DNA from: Pseudomonas sp. W4I3
GTDB taxonomy: Bacteria > Pseudomonadota > Gammaproteobacteria > Pseudomonadales > Pseudomonadaceae
Length of the DNA: 64,000 bases
Assembly: GCF_030816195.1 (NCBI RefSeq)
Contig: NZ_JAUSXS010000001.1
Span: 5,603,501-5,667,500, forward strand
Reading direction: 5' to 3'
Under the pieces are notes generated by a model, which worked only from the letters and a program-made list of their open reading frames with translations, made no database searches and had not been told where the DNA came from. The stretch's first letter is position 1. Every line of letters begins with the position of its first letter. Positions 18,462 to 27,162 of the stretch are shown here, piece after piece. The position numbers and the translations under genes are program-made.

Positions 18462-18476
18462 AGCATTGCTGGCACC

Positions 18477-18502
18477 ACGTGGGAGCACACCCGCTCCCAC
18501 GT
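18477..18502. repeat. REP-like hairpin
   Basis: ACGTGGGAG and CTCCCACGT pair around an 8-base loop, between two convergent genes. There is no T-run, so it is a REP remnant or weak bidirectional terminator. Confidence 0.5.
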
Positions 18503-18518
18503 CAGTGTCTAGGTTGCT

Positions 18519-19613
18519 TCAGCCAACGCGATGGACCTGCGCCGCAAAAGCCTCGCGAAAGCGCTCCATCTCCTGCCGGTTACCCACCGTCACCCGCACC
18601 CACTGCGGCCAATTCTTCCATACCCGCCCTACCAGCACATGTTGTTCAGCCAGCCGCTCGACCAGCTGTTGCGCCGGTTGCCTGACGTCGATCATGAAGC
18701 AGTTGCTGTGGGAAACCGTGCAGGCAAACCCCTGCCCCTTCAGCCAGGCAAGGGTCTCATCACGCACGCTGGCATTGAGCGCTTTGCGTTGGCCCAGCAG
18801 CTTCACGTCCTCCAGGCTGGCATGTGCGCCGAGCAAGCTGGCACCCGCCGGTACGTTGTCGCCGCCAAACACCGCGAGGCGTTCCAACAGCGCAGGATGG
18901 CCGATGGCCAAACCGATGCGCGCACCGGCCATGCCGTAGATTTTCGAGAACGTGCGCAGTACCAGCAGGTCGTCGTGATCGTTGATCCAGCTCACGCAGC
19001 TTTGGGCATCGCAGAAGTCGATATAGGCCTCGTCCACCACCAGCACGCTGCCTTTGGGTTTGTTCGCCAGCGCCTGGCGGATCGCCTCGGTGGGGGTCAG
19101 GGTGCCGGTCGGGTTGTTGGGGTTGCACAGGTACAGCATGCCGGCCTGGGGATCCGCTGCGAGCATGGCCGGCACATCATGGGCATGCTGGGCATCGAGG
19201 TCGACTTCGTGCACCGGTGCCTTGTTCGACTCCGCCGCCTGACGCGGAACTTCATAGGATGGCGTGGCCATCACCAGACCACGGGTTGGACCGGTGAATG
19301 CCAGCACGGCATAGCGCAGAGCGGCCATGGAGCCGGCGAACACTGCAACGTTGTCCTCGCTGACGCCTTGCTGCAGGGCAAACAGCGCAGCCAACGCGTA
19401 CATGTGCGGGTAGGGATAACGCCCCGATGCCGGGTTACCTAGCTGCATGGCCTCGAGCGCCGCTTTCGACGGCCCATAAGGGCTTTCATTGTAATTGAGC
19501 AGTACGTAGTCAGAAGCCGCCGGCGCAGGGCTTGCGAGCGCCCAATCGAGATGCCCAAGCACAGGCAAGGCCGCACCCAGTGCGAGAACGGACCGACGAC
19601 TGACGCTGACCAT
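18519..19613 (-). CDS. HisC-like PLP aminotransferase with Tat signal
   Basis: A 364-residue class I/II aminotransferase resembling histidinol-phosphate aminotransferase: NYNESPYGPS near the start, CNPNNPTGT, DEAYIDF, and the PLP lysine in TFSKIYGMAG. The N-terminus starts MVSVSRRSVLALGAALP and ends in AxA-type sites near residue 30, a twin-arginine signal peptide that normal HisC lacks. The ATG at 19613 has AAGGAG upstream; the open frame beyond it is not needed. Folding with PLP in the cytoplasm and Tat export would explain the signal. The substrate is unknown; PvdN shows that Tat-exported PLP enzymes exist in Pseudomonas. Confidence 0.85.
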   Translation of the reverse strand: MVSVSRRSVLALGAALPVLGHLDWALASPAPAASDYVLLNYNESPYGPSKAALEAMQLGNPASGRYPYPHMYALAALFALQQGVSEDNVAVFAGSMAALRYAVLAFTGPTRGLVMATPSYEVPRQAAESNKAPVHEVDLDAQHAHDVPAMLAADPQAGMLYLCNPNNPTGTLTPTEAIRQALANKPKGSVLVVDEAYIDFCDAQSCVSWINDHDDLLVLRTFSKIYGMAGARIGLAIGHPALLERLAVFGGDNVPAGASLLGAHASLEDVKLLGQRKALNASVRDETLAWLKGQGFACTVSHSNCFMIDVRQPAQQLVERLAEQHVLVGRVWKNWPQWVRVTVGNRQEMERFREAFAAQVHRVG

Positions 19614-19889
19614 GGTGACTACTCCTTGTAGGCGGACGGGAATTCGTACGAGTCGTACAGAGGAGTATGACGAGGAATATGTCGCCCGATTTAGCACTAC
19701 CTGGTTAACCGAGCCAACGCCGCCGACCGCGCCTGACCTGCCGGAACGATGCACTCAGCGCTTTATTGTCGAGGATCACGCATGTAACACTCGTTGCCAG
19801 GAAGCCGAAAATACGCCACGGCAAGCTCTAGGCTGCTGGTCTCGCGCGGCAATGGACGATCATGACAAGAAGGAACGGGTGAGCACGTG

Positions 19890-20492
19890 ATGCACAGACG
19901 GGAAAAAACCGAGCACCTGAAGAGCAACATCAGGTACTTGATCAAAAGTCGCGGCGAAACCCAGCTTTCGTTAAGCAGCGCCGCCGGGCTGACCAGGACC
20001 ACCATCTACAACATCCTGGAAGGCAAGGTCGCCAACGTACAGCAGTCGACCATTCGCAAGATCTCCGACTTCTTCGGGGTCTCCTATGAAGAAATCGAGA
20101 CCATCAATTTCGAAGCCAAGGAAATCATCGAGAGCAACGTGTCCCCCTTGGGCAACATGAACCCGGCAGCGGTGCCGGTGCTCAAGGAAAGCCTGCTCAT
20201 GCAGAACCTGGGCAAGCGCATCGGCGAACTGTCCACGCTGTTCCCGCTGACTTACTACTTCGGCCTGTCCTGCAATTTGATCGGCGTGCTGCTGGAGCAC
20301 GCAATTCCCGGCATCAACGAGCCGGGGGATCTGCTGATCGTGCAAAAAGGCGCGTCCAGTGACGACAAGGAAAAGCTGATGTACGACCGCGCCACCAAGA
20401 AGCTGTTCATCAGCCTCGAACCCTGCGCGAATTCAGAACGTTTATGTGTCATCGGCGATATTTTCGAGGAACGCTTCAATGACCACGGCTGA
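19890..20492 (+). CDS. XRE-family transcriptional regulator
   Basis: A 200-residue regulator. Residues about 10-65 are a helix-turn-helix of the Xre/Cro type (TQLSLSSAAGLTRTTIYNILEGK). The C-terminal 100 residues contain IPGINEPGDLLIVQKG, resembling the beta part of LexA/CI-like sensor domains without an obvious Ser-Lys dyad. Its last 14 bases overlap the start of the VUT-family transporter gene, so the two are translated together. A GTG codon directly before the ATG is an alternative start. Confidence 0.88.
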   Translation: MHRREKTEHLKSNIRYLIKSRGETQLSLSSAAGLTRTTIYNILEGKVANVQQSTIRKISDFFGVSYEEIETINFEAKEIIESNVSPLGNMNPAAVPVLKESLLMQNLGKRIGELSTLFPLTYYFGLSCNLIGVLLEHAIPGINEPGDLLIVQKGASSDDKEKLMYDRATKKLFISLEPCANSERLCVIGDIFEERFNDHG

Positions 20493-21357
20493 AGTGAGCG
20501 CTGAAAACAGTAAATACAAGCTGCTGGGCTTTGAGAATGACAAACGTCTGGCCGTGGTCATGGTGATCGCCACCGGCAAGGTCATCAAGATCAAGCTCAG
20601 TGAAGTGCTCAACAGCGAGATGATGGACAACTTCAACAAGCTGGAAATCAAGAACCTCTACAAGAAGTTCTACTCTCAGGCCGGCACACTCACCGCTTAC
20701 GACATGAACGACCGCAATGAAAACTCGTGGATGATCTACATCATCCTGAACCTGTTGCTGTTCACGTTCTATATCTTCACCAGCATCGCCGCGACCAAAC
20801 CGATTTACCTGGAATCGATGGGCATCATCGTCACGCCGGGCACGTTCCTGTACCCGTTGACCTTCCTGATCGTGGACCTGCTGAACGAGAACTTCGGGCT
20901 GCGCCTGGCCCGCCGGGCGATTCTGTTTGCGTTTGCCAGTAACGCGATGATCATCATCCTGCTCTATGGCTCGACCTTCCTGCCGGGGTTGCCGGGCTGG
21001 AAACTCGATGGACCTTACAACGACGTGATCCTGCAAGTGTCGTCGGTGCTGATCGCCTCTTCGGTGTCGTTCCTGGTGTCGGAGAACATCAATTCCTACC
21101 TGCTGTGCAAAATCAAGGAACTGACCAACTCCCGATACCTGTACCTGCGGATTTTCCTCAGTACGTTCTTTGCGGTCATCATCGACAGCTTCCTGTTCTG
21201 CTTTATTGCCTTCTACGGCGTCATGCAGACCAGCGACCTGCTGAGCATGATCTATGTCCAGATCGCGATCAAAGTCGGTTTTGCGTTCTTCAATATCCTG
21301 CCCGCCTATGGGGCGCGTTCGTTGTTCAAACGCTATCTGACCAGTGCCAGCGCATGA
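20479..21357 (+). CDS. VUT/YhhQ-family queuosine-precursor transporter with N-terminal extension
   Basis: A 292-residue membrane protein. Residues about 83-290 contain six hydrophobic segments and match the VUT family (YhhQ/QPTR), which imports preQ0/preQ1 in E. coli; GTFLYPLTFLIVDLLNENFG and the last helices with ARxxF are typical. Residues 1-82 are a soluble extension (KLLGFENDKRLAVVMVIATGK) not present in E. coli YhhQ. The ATG at 20479 has AGGA upstream and lies inside the regulator gene. queC, for preQ0 synthesis, faces it downstream, which supports a 7-deazapurine substrate. Confidence 0.82.
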   Translation: MTTAEVSAENSKYKLLGFENDKRLAVVMVIATGKVIKIKLSEVLNSEMMDNFNKLEIKNLYKKFYSQAGTLTAYDMNDRNENSWMIYIILNLLLFTFYIFTSIAATKPIYLESMGIIVTPGTFLYPLTFLIVDLLNENFGLRLARRAILFAFASNAMIIILLYGSTFLPGLPGWKLDGPYNDVILQVSSVLIASSVSFLVSENINSYLLCKIKELTNSRYLYLRIFLSTFFAVIIDSFLFCFIAFYGVMQTSDLLSMIYVQIAIKVGFAFFNILPAYGARSLFKRYLTSASA

Positions 21358-21380
21358 AACCATTGGCTAGCGGATAACCT

Positions 21381-21469
21381 TGTGGGAGGGGGCTTGCCCC
21401 CGATGGCGGTGTGTCAGCCGAACATGCATTCACAGGCACGGCCTCATCGGGAGCAAGCCCCCTCCCACA
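21381..21469. repeat. REPIN
   Basis: TGTGGGAGGGGGCTTGCCCCCGAT and its inverted partner (ATCGGGAGCAAGCCCCCTCCCACA, written here as two arms) flank a 40-bp centre, between convergent transporter and queC genes. Confidence 0.85.
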
Positions 21470-21480
21470 TTTGGACCTCA

Positions 21481-22179
21481 CTATTTCAGCTGCAGCTTAT
21501 GCTTGAGGCTCTGCATCACATCCGCCTTGTTCTGCAGGTAATCATTCAAGCCCCGGGCGCGCAGGTTGCACGCGTCACATTCGCCACAGCCGGTGCCGAT
21601 GATGCCGTTGTAGCAGGTCAGTGTCTGCTCGCGCACCAGCTCCAGTTGCCCGTGGTAATCGGCCAGGGCCCAGGTTTCGGCCTTGTTCAGCCACATCAGC
21701 GGGGTGTCGAGACGCACGTCATATTCCATGCCCAGCTTGAGGGCCTGGTTGAGCGCTTTGACGAACTCGTCTCGGCAATCCGGGTAGCCCGAAAAGTCGG
21801 TTTCGCAGACGCCGGTGATCACGGTCTCAGCCTTCACTTGATAGGCGTAGATCGCAGCCAGGGTCAGAAACAGGATATTGCGCCCCGGCACGAAGGTGCT
21901 CGGCAGGCTCTCACCTGAGCTGTTCACGGTCGGCACGGGGATGTTGTCACGGGTGAGGCTGCTGATCGCCAGCTCATTGAGCAGGGACACATCCATCACT
22001 TTGTGCACGGTGGCGCCCAGCTGTTTGGCCAGCTTTTGGGCCACTTCGATTTCCGCCACATGCCGCTGACCATAATCGAAGGTGATGCAGTGCACTTCGT
22101 CATACAGCTTCAGCGCCTGGATCAGGCAGGTGGTCGAATCCTGCCCGCCACTGAACACCATCACGGCTTTTTTACTCAT
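21481..22179 (-). CDS. queC: 7-cyano-7-deazaguanine (preQ0) synthase
   Basis: A 232-residue enzyme converting 7-carboxy-7-deazaguanine to preQ0 with ATP and ammonia, in queuosine biosynthesis. The PP-loop SGGQDS is at residues 10-15, and the zinc Cys group is at the C-terminus (TGCGECDAC). Length and end-to-end similarity are typical. It is convergent with the YhhQ-family transporter gene, so synthesis and uptake of the same compound class are side by side. Confidence 0.95.
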   Translation of the reverse strand: MSKKAVMVFSGGQDSTTCLIQALKLYDEVHCITFDYGQRHVAEIEVAQKLAKQLGATVHKVMDVSLLNELAISSLTRDNIPVPTVNSSGESLPSTFVPGRNILFLTLAAIYAYQVKAETVITGVCETDFSGYPDCRDEFVKALNQALKLGMEYDVRLDTPLMWLNKAETWALADYHGQLELVREQTLTCYNGIIGTGCGECDACNLRARGLNDYLQNKADVMQSLKHKLQLK

Positions 22180-22209
22180 TGCATGGCTTCCCGCATTCGT
22201 GGAATTAAG

Positions 22210-22230
22210 TAGGAGCGAGCTTGCTCGCGA
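22210..22230. repeat. Single REP arm
   Basis: TAGGAGCGAGCTTGCTCGCGA, one solitary copy of the TGTAGGAGCGAGC class, upstream of queC. Confidence 0.6.
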
Positions 22231-22278
22231 AAAACGTCAACGATAACGCAGCGCATCCGGTTTGACACAGCGGTCAAT

Positions 22279-22314
22279 AAAAAACCCCGCGCATCTTCCG
22301 AAGGCGGGGTTTTT
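22279..22314 (-). terminator. Terminator of the cyo operon
   Basis: AAAAACCCCGC and GCGGGGTTTTT form a GC-rich stem flanked by A/T runs just past the cyoE stop. It could work in both directions. Confidence 0.85.
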
Positions 22315-22328
22315 CACTGCAAGACCAC

Positions 22329-23216
22329 TCAGTGGGCGTAGGTCAGCAACAGCTCTTTCGGCACTTGGAAATCCAGGGACATCATCACGCTGAGCGCGGT
22401 GATGGTGAAGATCGAGAACACGAACAGCTTGCGCGCCCAGACGGTGTCATCCACCGCCTTGTAGCCGGTCCAGGCCATGTACAACCAGTACATGCCCATG
22501 GCCGCGGCGACGGCGAGGTAGCTCATGCCGGCGTAGCCACTGAAGGTCAACATCAAGGTCGCCACGAGGAAGGCCAGGATGTAGAGCAGGATGTGTTTCT
22601 TGGCTACCTGAATGCCACGCTTGACCGGCAGAACCGGAATCGACGCAGCCAGGTAGTCATTGAAGCGGAAAATCGCGATGGCGTAGGAATGCGGCATCTG
22701 CCACAGGCTGAACATCACCAGCAGCACCAGCGCGGCCATGTCGAAGCTATTGGTTACAGCCACATAACCAATCACCGGAGGCATCGCCCCCGACAGACTG
22801 CCCACGAGCGTGCCGTGCACCGACTTGCGCTTGAGGTAAAGGCTGTAGAGGCCGACGTAGATGACAAAACCGATCACGGCAAACAGCGCCGCCAGCGGGT
22901 TGGCCACCTTGTACAACAACACCACGCCGGCAACACCCAGGACGGTCGCGAAGATCAGTGCCAGTTTCAGGGAGATAAGGCCCTGGACCAGCACACGATT
23001 CTTGGTGCGCTCCATCTTGATGTCGATGTCACGGTCGATGCAGTTGTTGAACACGCAACCGGAAGCAACCACCAGGGACGTACCGATCATCGCAGCCAGG
23101 AAGATGGCCAGATCGACATGTCCCTTGGAGGCCAGGAAGAAACCGCCCGCCACAGAAAGCACGTTACCGAAAATGATCCCCGGTTTGGTGATTTGGATAA
23201 AGTGCTTAAGCGACAT
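22329..23216 (-). CDS. cyoE: Protoheme IX farnesyltransferase (heme O synthase)
   Basis: A 295-residue UbiA-type prenyltransferase that adds a farnesyl group to haem b, giving haem O for the bo3 oxidase. The first Asp-rich motif is in NNCIDRDIDIKMERTKNR and a second lies in the later loop; about eight or nine hydrophobic segments are present. It is last in cyoABCDE, 11 bp after cyoD, with a terminator behind it. Confidence 0.95.
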   Translation of the reverse strand: MSLKHFIQITKPGIIFGNVLSVAGGFFLASKGHVDLAIFLAAMIGTSLVVASGCVFNNCIDRDIDIKMERTKNRVLVQGLISLKLALIFATVLGVAGVVLLYKVANPLAALFAVIGFVIYVGLYSLYLKRKSVHGTLVGSLSGAMPPVIGYVAVTNSFDMAALVLLVMFSLWQMPHSYAIAIFRFNDYLAASIPVLPVKRGIQVAKKHILLYILAFLVATLMLTFSGYAGMSYLAVAAAMGMYWLYMAWTGYKAVDDTVWARKLFVFSIFTITALSVMMSLDFQVPKELLLTYAH

Positions 23217-23227
23217 CGGGTTTTACC

Positions 23228-23569
23228 TCACTTCGCCATCATGAACGTATGGATGCTGAACATGATCCAGATCGACAAGCCAACCAGCAGCAGGATTACC
23301 AAGCCTGCGAACACGAACGCAATCACGTTATCGCGCTGCTCTTTGGAGCGATCCAAATGCAGGAAGTACACCAGGTGAACCAGCACCTGAATCACCGCGA
23401 ACGCCAGTACGATCATCAAGGTGATCGACTTCGGCAGGGTCGGGTACATCACCAGACCGAACGGGATGAGCGTCAGGATTACCGACAGGATGAAGCCGAT
23501 AGCGTACGACTTAACGCTGCCGTGGCTCGCATCATGGCTGTCATGGTCATGGGAGTGTGCATTAGCCAT
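23228..23569 (-). CDS. cyoD: Cytochrome bo3 oxidase subunit IV
   Basis: A 113-residue subunit with a His/Asp-rich N-terminus and three membrane helices, including LVYFLHLDRSKEQRDN between helices 2 and 3. It helps assemble CuB in subunit I. Its ATG shares bases with the stop of cyoC (TAATG), so the two are translationally coupled. Confidence 0.95.
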   Translation of the reverse strand: MANAHSHDHDSHDASHGSVKSYAIGFILSVILTLIPFGLVMYPTLPKSITLMIVLAFAVIQVLVHLVYFLHLDRSKEQRDNVIAFVFAGLVILLLVGLSIWIMFSIHTFMMAK

Positions 23570-24195
23570 TACAGGGTCCCCATCAGGTAAACAACGGTGA
23601 AGACGCAGATCCAGACCACGTCCAGGAAGTGCCAGAACAGGCTCAGGCAGCTCAGGCGAGTCTTGTTGGTGTTGGTCAGGCCGTGCTTATTGACCTGATA
23701 CATCATCACCGCCATCCACAGCAGGCCAGCCGTTACGTGCAGACCGTGGGTACCTACCAGCGTGAAGAACGCGGACAGGAAGCCGGAACGGTGCGGGCCG
23801 TAGCCTTCGGAGATCAACAGGTGGAACTCGTTGATCTCCATGCCGATGAAGCCCAGGCCGAACAGGAAGGTCAGTGCCAACCAGCTCAGTACGCCTTTCT
23901 TGTTGCCCTTGTAGAAGGCCAACATGGCGAAGCCGTAGGTGATCGAACTGAACAACAGCAAGGCGGTTTCGCCGAGCACGTAAGGCAGTTCGAAGATGTC
24001 GTGGCCCGACGGGCCACCCGCTACGTTGTTTACCAGTACCGCGTACACCGCGAAGATCGACGCAAACAAGATGCAGTCGGTCATCAGGTAGAGCCAGAAA
24101 CCGAAAACGGTCATCGGCCCCGAGTCGTGGTGATGGTCATCGTGCCCATGGTCATCGACATGGGCGTGTCCAGCATTGGTCACTAAGTTCGACAT
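23569..24195 (-). CDS. cyoC: Cytochrome bo3 oxidase subunit III
   Basis: A 208-residue haem-copper oxidase subunit III with a His-rich N-terminus and five predicted helices (FGFWLYLMTDCILFASIFA, then VGTHGLHVTAGLLWM and the C-terminal helix). It starts 3 bp after the cyoB stop and overlaps cyoD. Confidence 0.95.
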   Translation of the reverse strand: MSNLVTNAGHAHVDDHGHDDHHHDSGPMTVFGFWLYLMTDCILFASIFAVYAVLVNNVAGGPSGHDIFELPYVLGETALLLFSSITYGFAMLAFYKGNKKGVLSWLALTFLFGLGFIGMEINEFHLLISEGYGPHRSGFLSAFFTLVGTHGLHVTAGLLWMAVMMYQVNKHGLTNTNKTRLSCLSLFWHFLDVVWICVFTVVYLMGTL

Positions 24196-24198
24196 GGT

Positions 24199-26217
24199 TT
24201 AAGCCTGTTCCAACGAGGTTTCTACACGGTTGGCCGGGATTTTCTTCTCGGCGACCAGGCGAGCGTGCTGCTCGGCTTCGATGCGTTCGATCGTTTCGAC
24301 CGGCACCATGTAGCCTTGATCATCACGTGCGGCGTGGACGATGAAGTAACCGATGGTACCCACCAGGCCCACGATCGCCAGCCACCAGATGTGCCAGATC
24401 ATCGCGAAACCGAACACGGTCAACAGCGCACCCATCACCACGCCAGTGGCGGTGTTGTTTGGCATGTGGATCGGCTCGTAATGCTTGGGACGCTGGTACG
24501 CAGTACCGTCTTCCTTGGCTTCGGTGAACGCATCGATGGTGTTCGCAGTAGGGATCACGGCGAAGTTGTAGAACGGCGGTGGCGACGAGGTCGACCATTC
24601 CAGGGTGTGGCCATTCCATGGGTCACCGGAGTCGCAAGCGTTCTGCTTACGGTCACGGATGCTCACGTACAGCTGGATCAACTGGCAGGCGATACCGGCA
24701 GCGATCATCAGCGCACCGAACATGGCGACGTACAGGTACGGTACCCACTCAGGGTTGGTCGTAGCGTTCAGACGACGGGTCATGCCCATGAAGCCCAGAG
24801 CATAGAGCGGCATGAACGCGACGAAGAAGCCCGAGATCCAGAACCAGAATGCAGCCTTGCCCCAACCTTCGTGCAGCTTGAAGCCGAACGCTTTCGGGAA
24901 GTAGAAGCTGAAACCAGCGATGTAACCGAATACCGCACCACCGATGATCACGTTGTGGAAGTGAGCGATCACGAACAGGCTGTTGTGCAGTACGAAGTCA
25001 GCACCCGGGATGGCCAGCAGTACGCCGGTCATGCCGCCGATGGCGAAGGTCACCATGAAGCCCAGGGTCCACAGGACCTGGCTGGTCATGCGCAAACGAC
25101 CGTGGTAGATGGTGAACAGCCAGTTGAATAGCTTCACCCCCGTCGGGATGGAAATCAGCATCGTCGCCAGGCCGAAGAAGGCGTTGACGCTGGCCCCCGA
25201 GCCCATGGTGAAGAAGTGGTGCAACCACACCATGAAGCCCAGTACCGAGATTGCGCCCGATGCGTAGACCATCGAGTGGTGACCGAACAGGCGCTTGCCG
25301 GTAAAGGTCGAGATCACTTCGGAGAAGATACCGAACGCTGGCAGGATCAGGATGTACACCTCAGGGTGACCCCATGCCCAGAACAGGTTCACGTACATCA
25401 TTGGATTGCCACCAAGTTCATTGGTGAAAATGTGGAAATCCAGGTAACGGTCAAGCGACAGCAGCGCCATGGTAGCGGCCAGGATCGGGAACGAAGCCAC
25501 GATCAGCACGTTTGCCCAGGTGCAGGTCCAGGTGAAGATCGGCATGTCCATCAGTTTCATGCCAGGGGCGCGCATCTTGAGGACGGTGGCCAGGAAGTTG
25601 ACCCCCGTCAATGTCGTCCCGAGTCCTGATAGCTGTAGCGCCCAGATGTAGTAGTCCACACCCACGCCCGGGCTGTATTGCAGGCCCGACAGAGGTGGAT
25701 ACGCAACCCAACCGGTCTTGGCGAACTCGCCGACGCCCAGGGACAGGTTGATCAGTACAACGCCGGATACCAGCAGCCAGAAGCTCAGGGAGTTCAGGAA
25801 CGGGTAGGCAACGTCACGGGCACCGATCTGCAGCGGCAAGGCAAGGTTCATCAAGCCGGTGAAGAATGGCATCGCCATGAAGATGATCATGATCACACCG
25901 TGGGCGGTGAAGATCTGGTCATAGTGTTCAGGCGGCAGGTAGCCAGGCGAACCCTCGGTGGCCATGGCCAGCTGGGTACGCATCATGATGGCGTCGGCAA
26001 AACCACGCAGCAGCATGACCATGGCAACGATGACGTACATGACACCGATTTTCTTGTGGTCGACAGACGTCAACCACTCGGTCCACAGGTAGGTCCACTT
26101 TTTGAAATACGTAATGGCTGCAAACAGCGCCAGACCACCCAGCGCGATCATGGCGATGGTCACCATTACGATCGGCTCGTGGAATGGGACCGCGTCCCAA
26201 CTTAATTTACCAAACAT
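24199..26217 (-). CDS. cyoB: Cytochrome bo3 oxidase subunit I
   Basis: A 672-residue catalytic subunit. It holds haem b, haem o3 and CuB; the His-Tyr cross-link motif WGHPEVYILILPAFG, the CuB histidines in VWLHHFFTMG and the last haem ligands in VIAHFHNVIIGG are all present. It reduces oxygen with ubiquinol electrons and pumps protons. Length matches the E. coli protein. It starts 3 bp after cyoA. Confidence 0.97.
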   Translation of the reverse strand: MFGKLSWDAVPFHEPIVMVTIAMIALGGLALFAAITYFKKWTYLWTEWLTSVDHKKIGVMYVIVAMVMLLRGFADAIMMRTQLAMATEGSPGYLPPEHYDQIFTAHGVIMIIFMAMPFFTGLMNLALPLQIGARDVAYPFLNSLSFWLLVSGVVLINLSLGVGEFAKTGWVAYPPLSGLQYSPGVGVDYYIWALQLSGLGTTLTGVNFLATVLKMRAPGMKLMDMPIFTWTCTWANVLIVASFPILAATMALLSLDRYLDFHIFTNELGGNPMMYVNLFWAWGHPEVYILILPAFGIFSEVISTFTGKRLFGHHSMVYASGAISVLGFMVWLHHFFTMGSGASVNAFFGLATMLISIPTGVKLFNWLFTIYHGRLRMTSQVLWTLGFMVTFAIGGMTGVLLAIPGADFVLHNSLFVIAHFHNVIIGGAVFGYIAGFSFYFPKAFGFKLHEGWGKAAFWFWISGFFVAFMPLYALGFMGMTRRLNATTNPEWVPYLYVAMFGALMIAAGIACQLIQLYVSIRDRKQNACDSGDPWNGHTLEWSTSSPPPFYNFAVIPTANTIDAFTEAKEDGTAYQRPKHYEPIHMPNNTATGVVMGALLTVFGFAMIWHIWWLAIVGLVGTIGYFIVHAARDDQGYMVPVETIERIEAEQHARLVAEKKIPANRVETSLEQA

Positions 26218-26220
26218 CGT

Positions 26221-27162
26221 TTACTCCTCTGCCCCAGCAGTTGAATGCGAGCCCGTGTCAGAACCTTCAACCGCGGCCACTTCTTTCTTCTCGTGCTTGA
26301 CCGGCTTGCCTGGCTTCATACCTTCGTACTTGTCGACGATTTTCTGAAACAGGTTCGGCTCGTACGTGGAGTACAGGGCGACTGGGTTGTTCTGGCTTGG
26401 TTTGGTCAGGGCGTCGTATTCAGCTTGATCAAGCTGTTTAGGTGCGGCCTTGACTTCGGCTACCCAGGCGTTGAAATCTTCCTGGCTCGTCGAGATCGCT
26501 TTGAATTTCATGCCGGTGAAGCCAGCGCCGCTGTAGTTCGCGGAGATGCCTTCCATTACAGCTTTTTCGTTGGCAATCAGGTGCAGGCGAGTCTGCATGC
26601 CTGCCATCGCGTAGATCTGACCGCCCAGGGCTGGGATGAAGAACGAGTTCATCACGGCGTCGGAGGTGATCCGGAAATTAAGCGGAGTGTTCTCTGGGAA
26701 CTGGATTTCGTTGACGGTGGCGATACCCAGGTCCGGGTAGATGAACAGCCACTTCCAGTCCAGCGCGACCACTTCGATGTTGATCGGCTTGACGTCGGAT
26801 TCCAGCGGACGGTACGGGTCCAGCTCGTGGGTCGACTTGTAGGTGATGTAACCCAGGGCGATGATGATGAGGATCGGCACCAGCCACACTGCGATTTCAA
26901 TCTTGGTGGAGTGCGACCACTTCGGCGCGTAGGTCGCGCTGGTGTTCGACGCGCGGTATTTCCAGGCGAAGGCGAAGGTCATGATAATCACAGGCACCAC
27001 GACCAACAGCATCAGCAGGGTGGCGGTGATGATCAGGTTTCGTTGATCCAGACCGATCTGTCCTTTCGGGTCCATCAAGGTCCACTTGCAGCCTCCCAGC
27101 ATTAACATCATGCCAAGCAGCGGCAAAAAGCCTAGTAATCGGGGGTACCTGTTTTTACTCAT
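26221..27162 (-). CDS. cyoA: Cytochrome bo3 oxidase subunit II
   Basis: A 313-residue lipoprotein subunit: signal peptide with lipobox LMLGGC, two TM helices, and a periplasmic cupredoxin domain. It lacks the Cys pair that binds CuA, as expected for a quinol oxidase rather than a cytochrome c oxidase. The start at 27162 gives the usual lipoprotein N-terminus (MSKNRYPRLLGFLPLLG); the longer open frame upstream is not needed. It is the first gene of the operon. Confidence 0.95.
   Translation of the reverse strand: MSKNRYPRLLGFLPLLGMMLMLGGCKWTLMDPKGQIGLDQRNLIITATLLMLLVVVPVIIMTFAFAWKYRASNTSATYAPKWSHSTKIEIAVWLVPILIIIALGYITYKSTHELDPYRPLESDVKPINIEVVALDWKWLFIYPDLGIATVNEIQFPENTPLNFRITSDAVMNSFFIPALGGQIYAMAGMQTRLHLIANEKAVMEGISANYSGAGFTGMKFKAISTSQEDFNAWVAEVKAAPKQLDQAEYDALTKPSQNNPVALYSTYEPNLFQKIVDKYEGMKPGKPVKHEKKEVAAVEGSDTGSHSTAGAEE

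Noticed and set aside
18519..19613. Housekeeping hisC for histidine synthesis
   Set aside because: Tat-type signal at the N-terminus and no his genes nearby.
19613..19754. Longer start for the aminotransferase
   Set aside because: The extra 47 codons precede the SD and the signal peptide and have no coding look.
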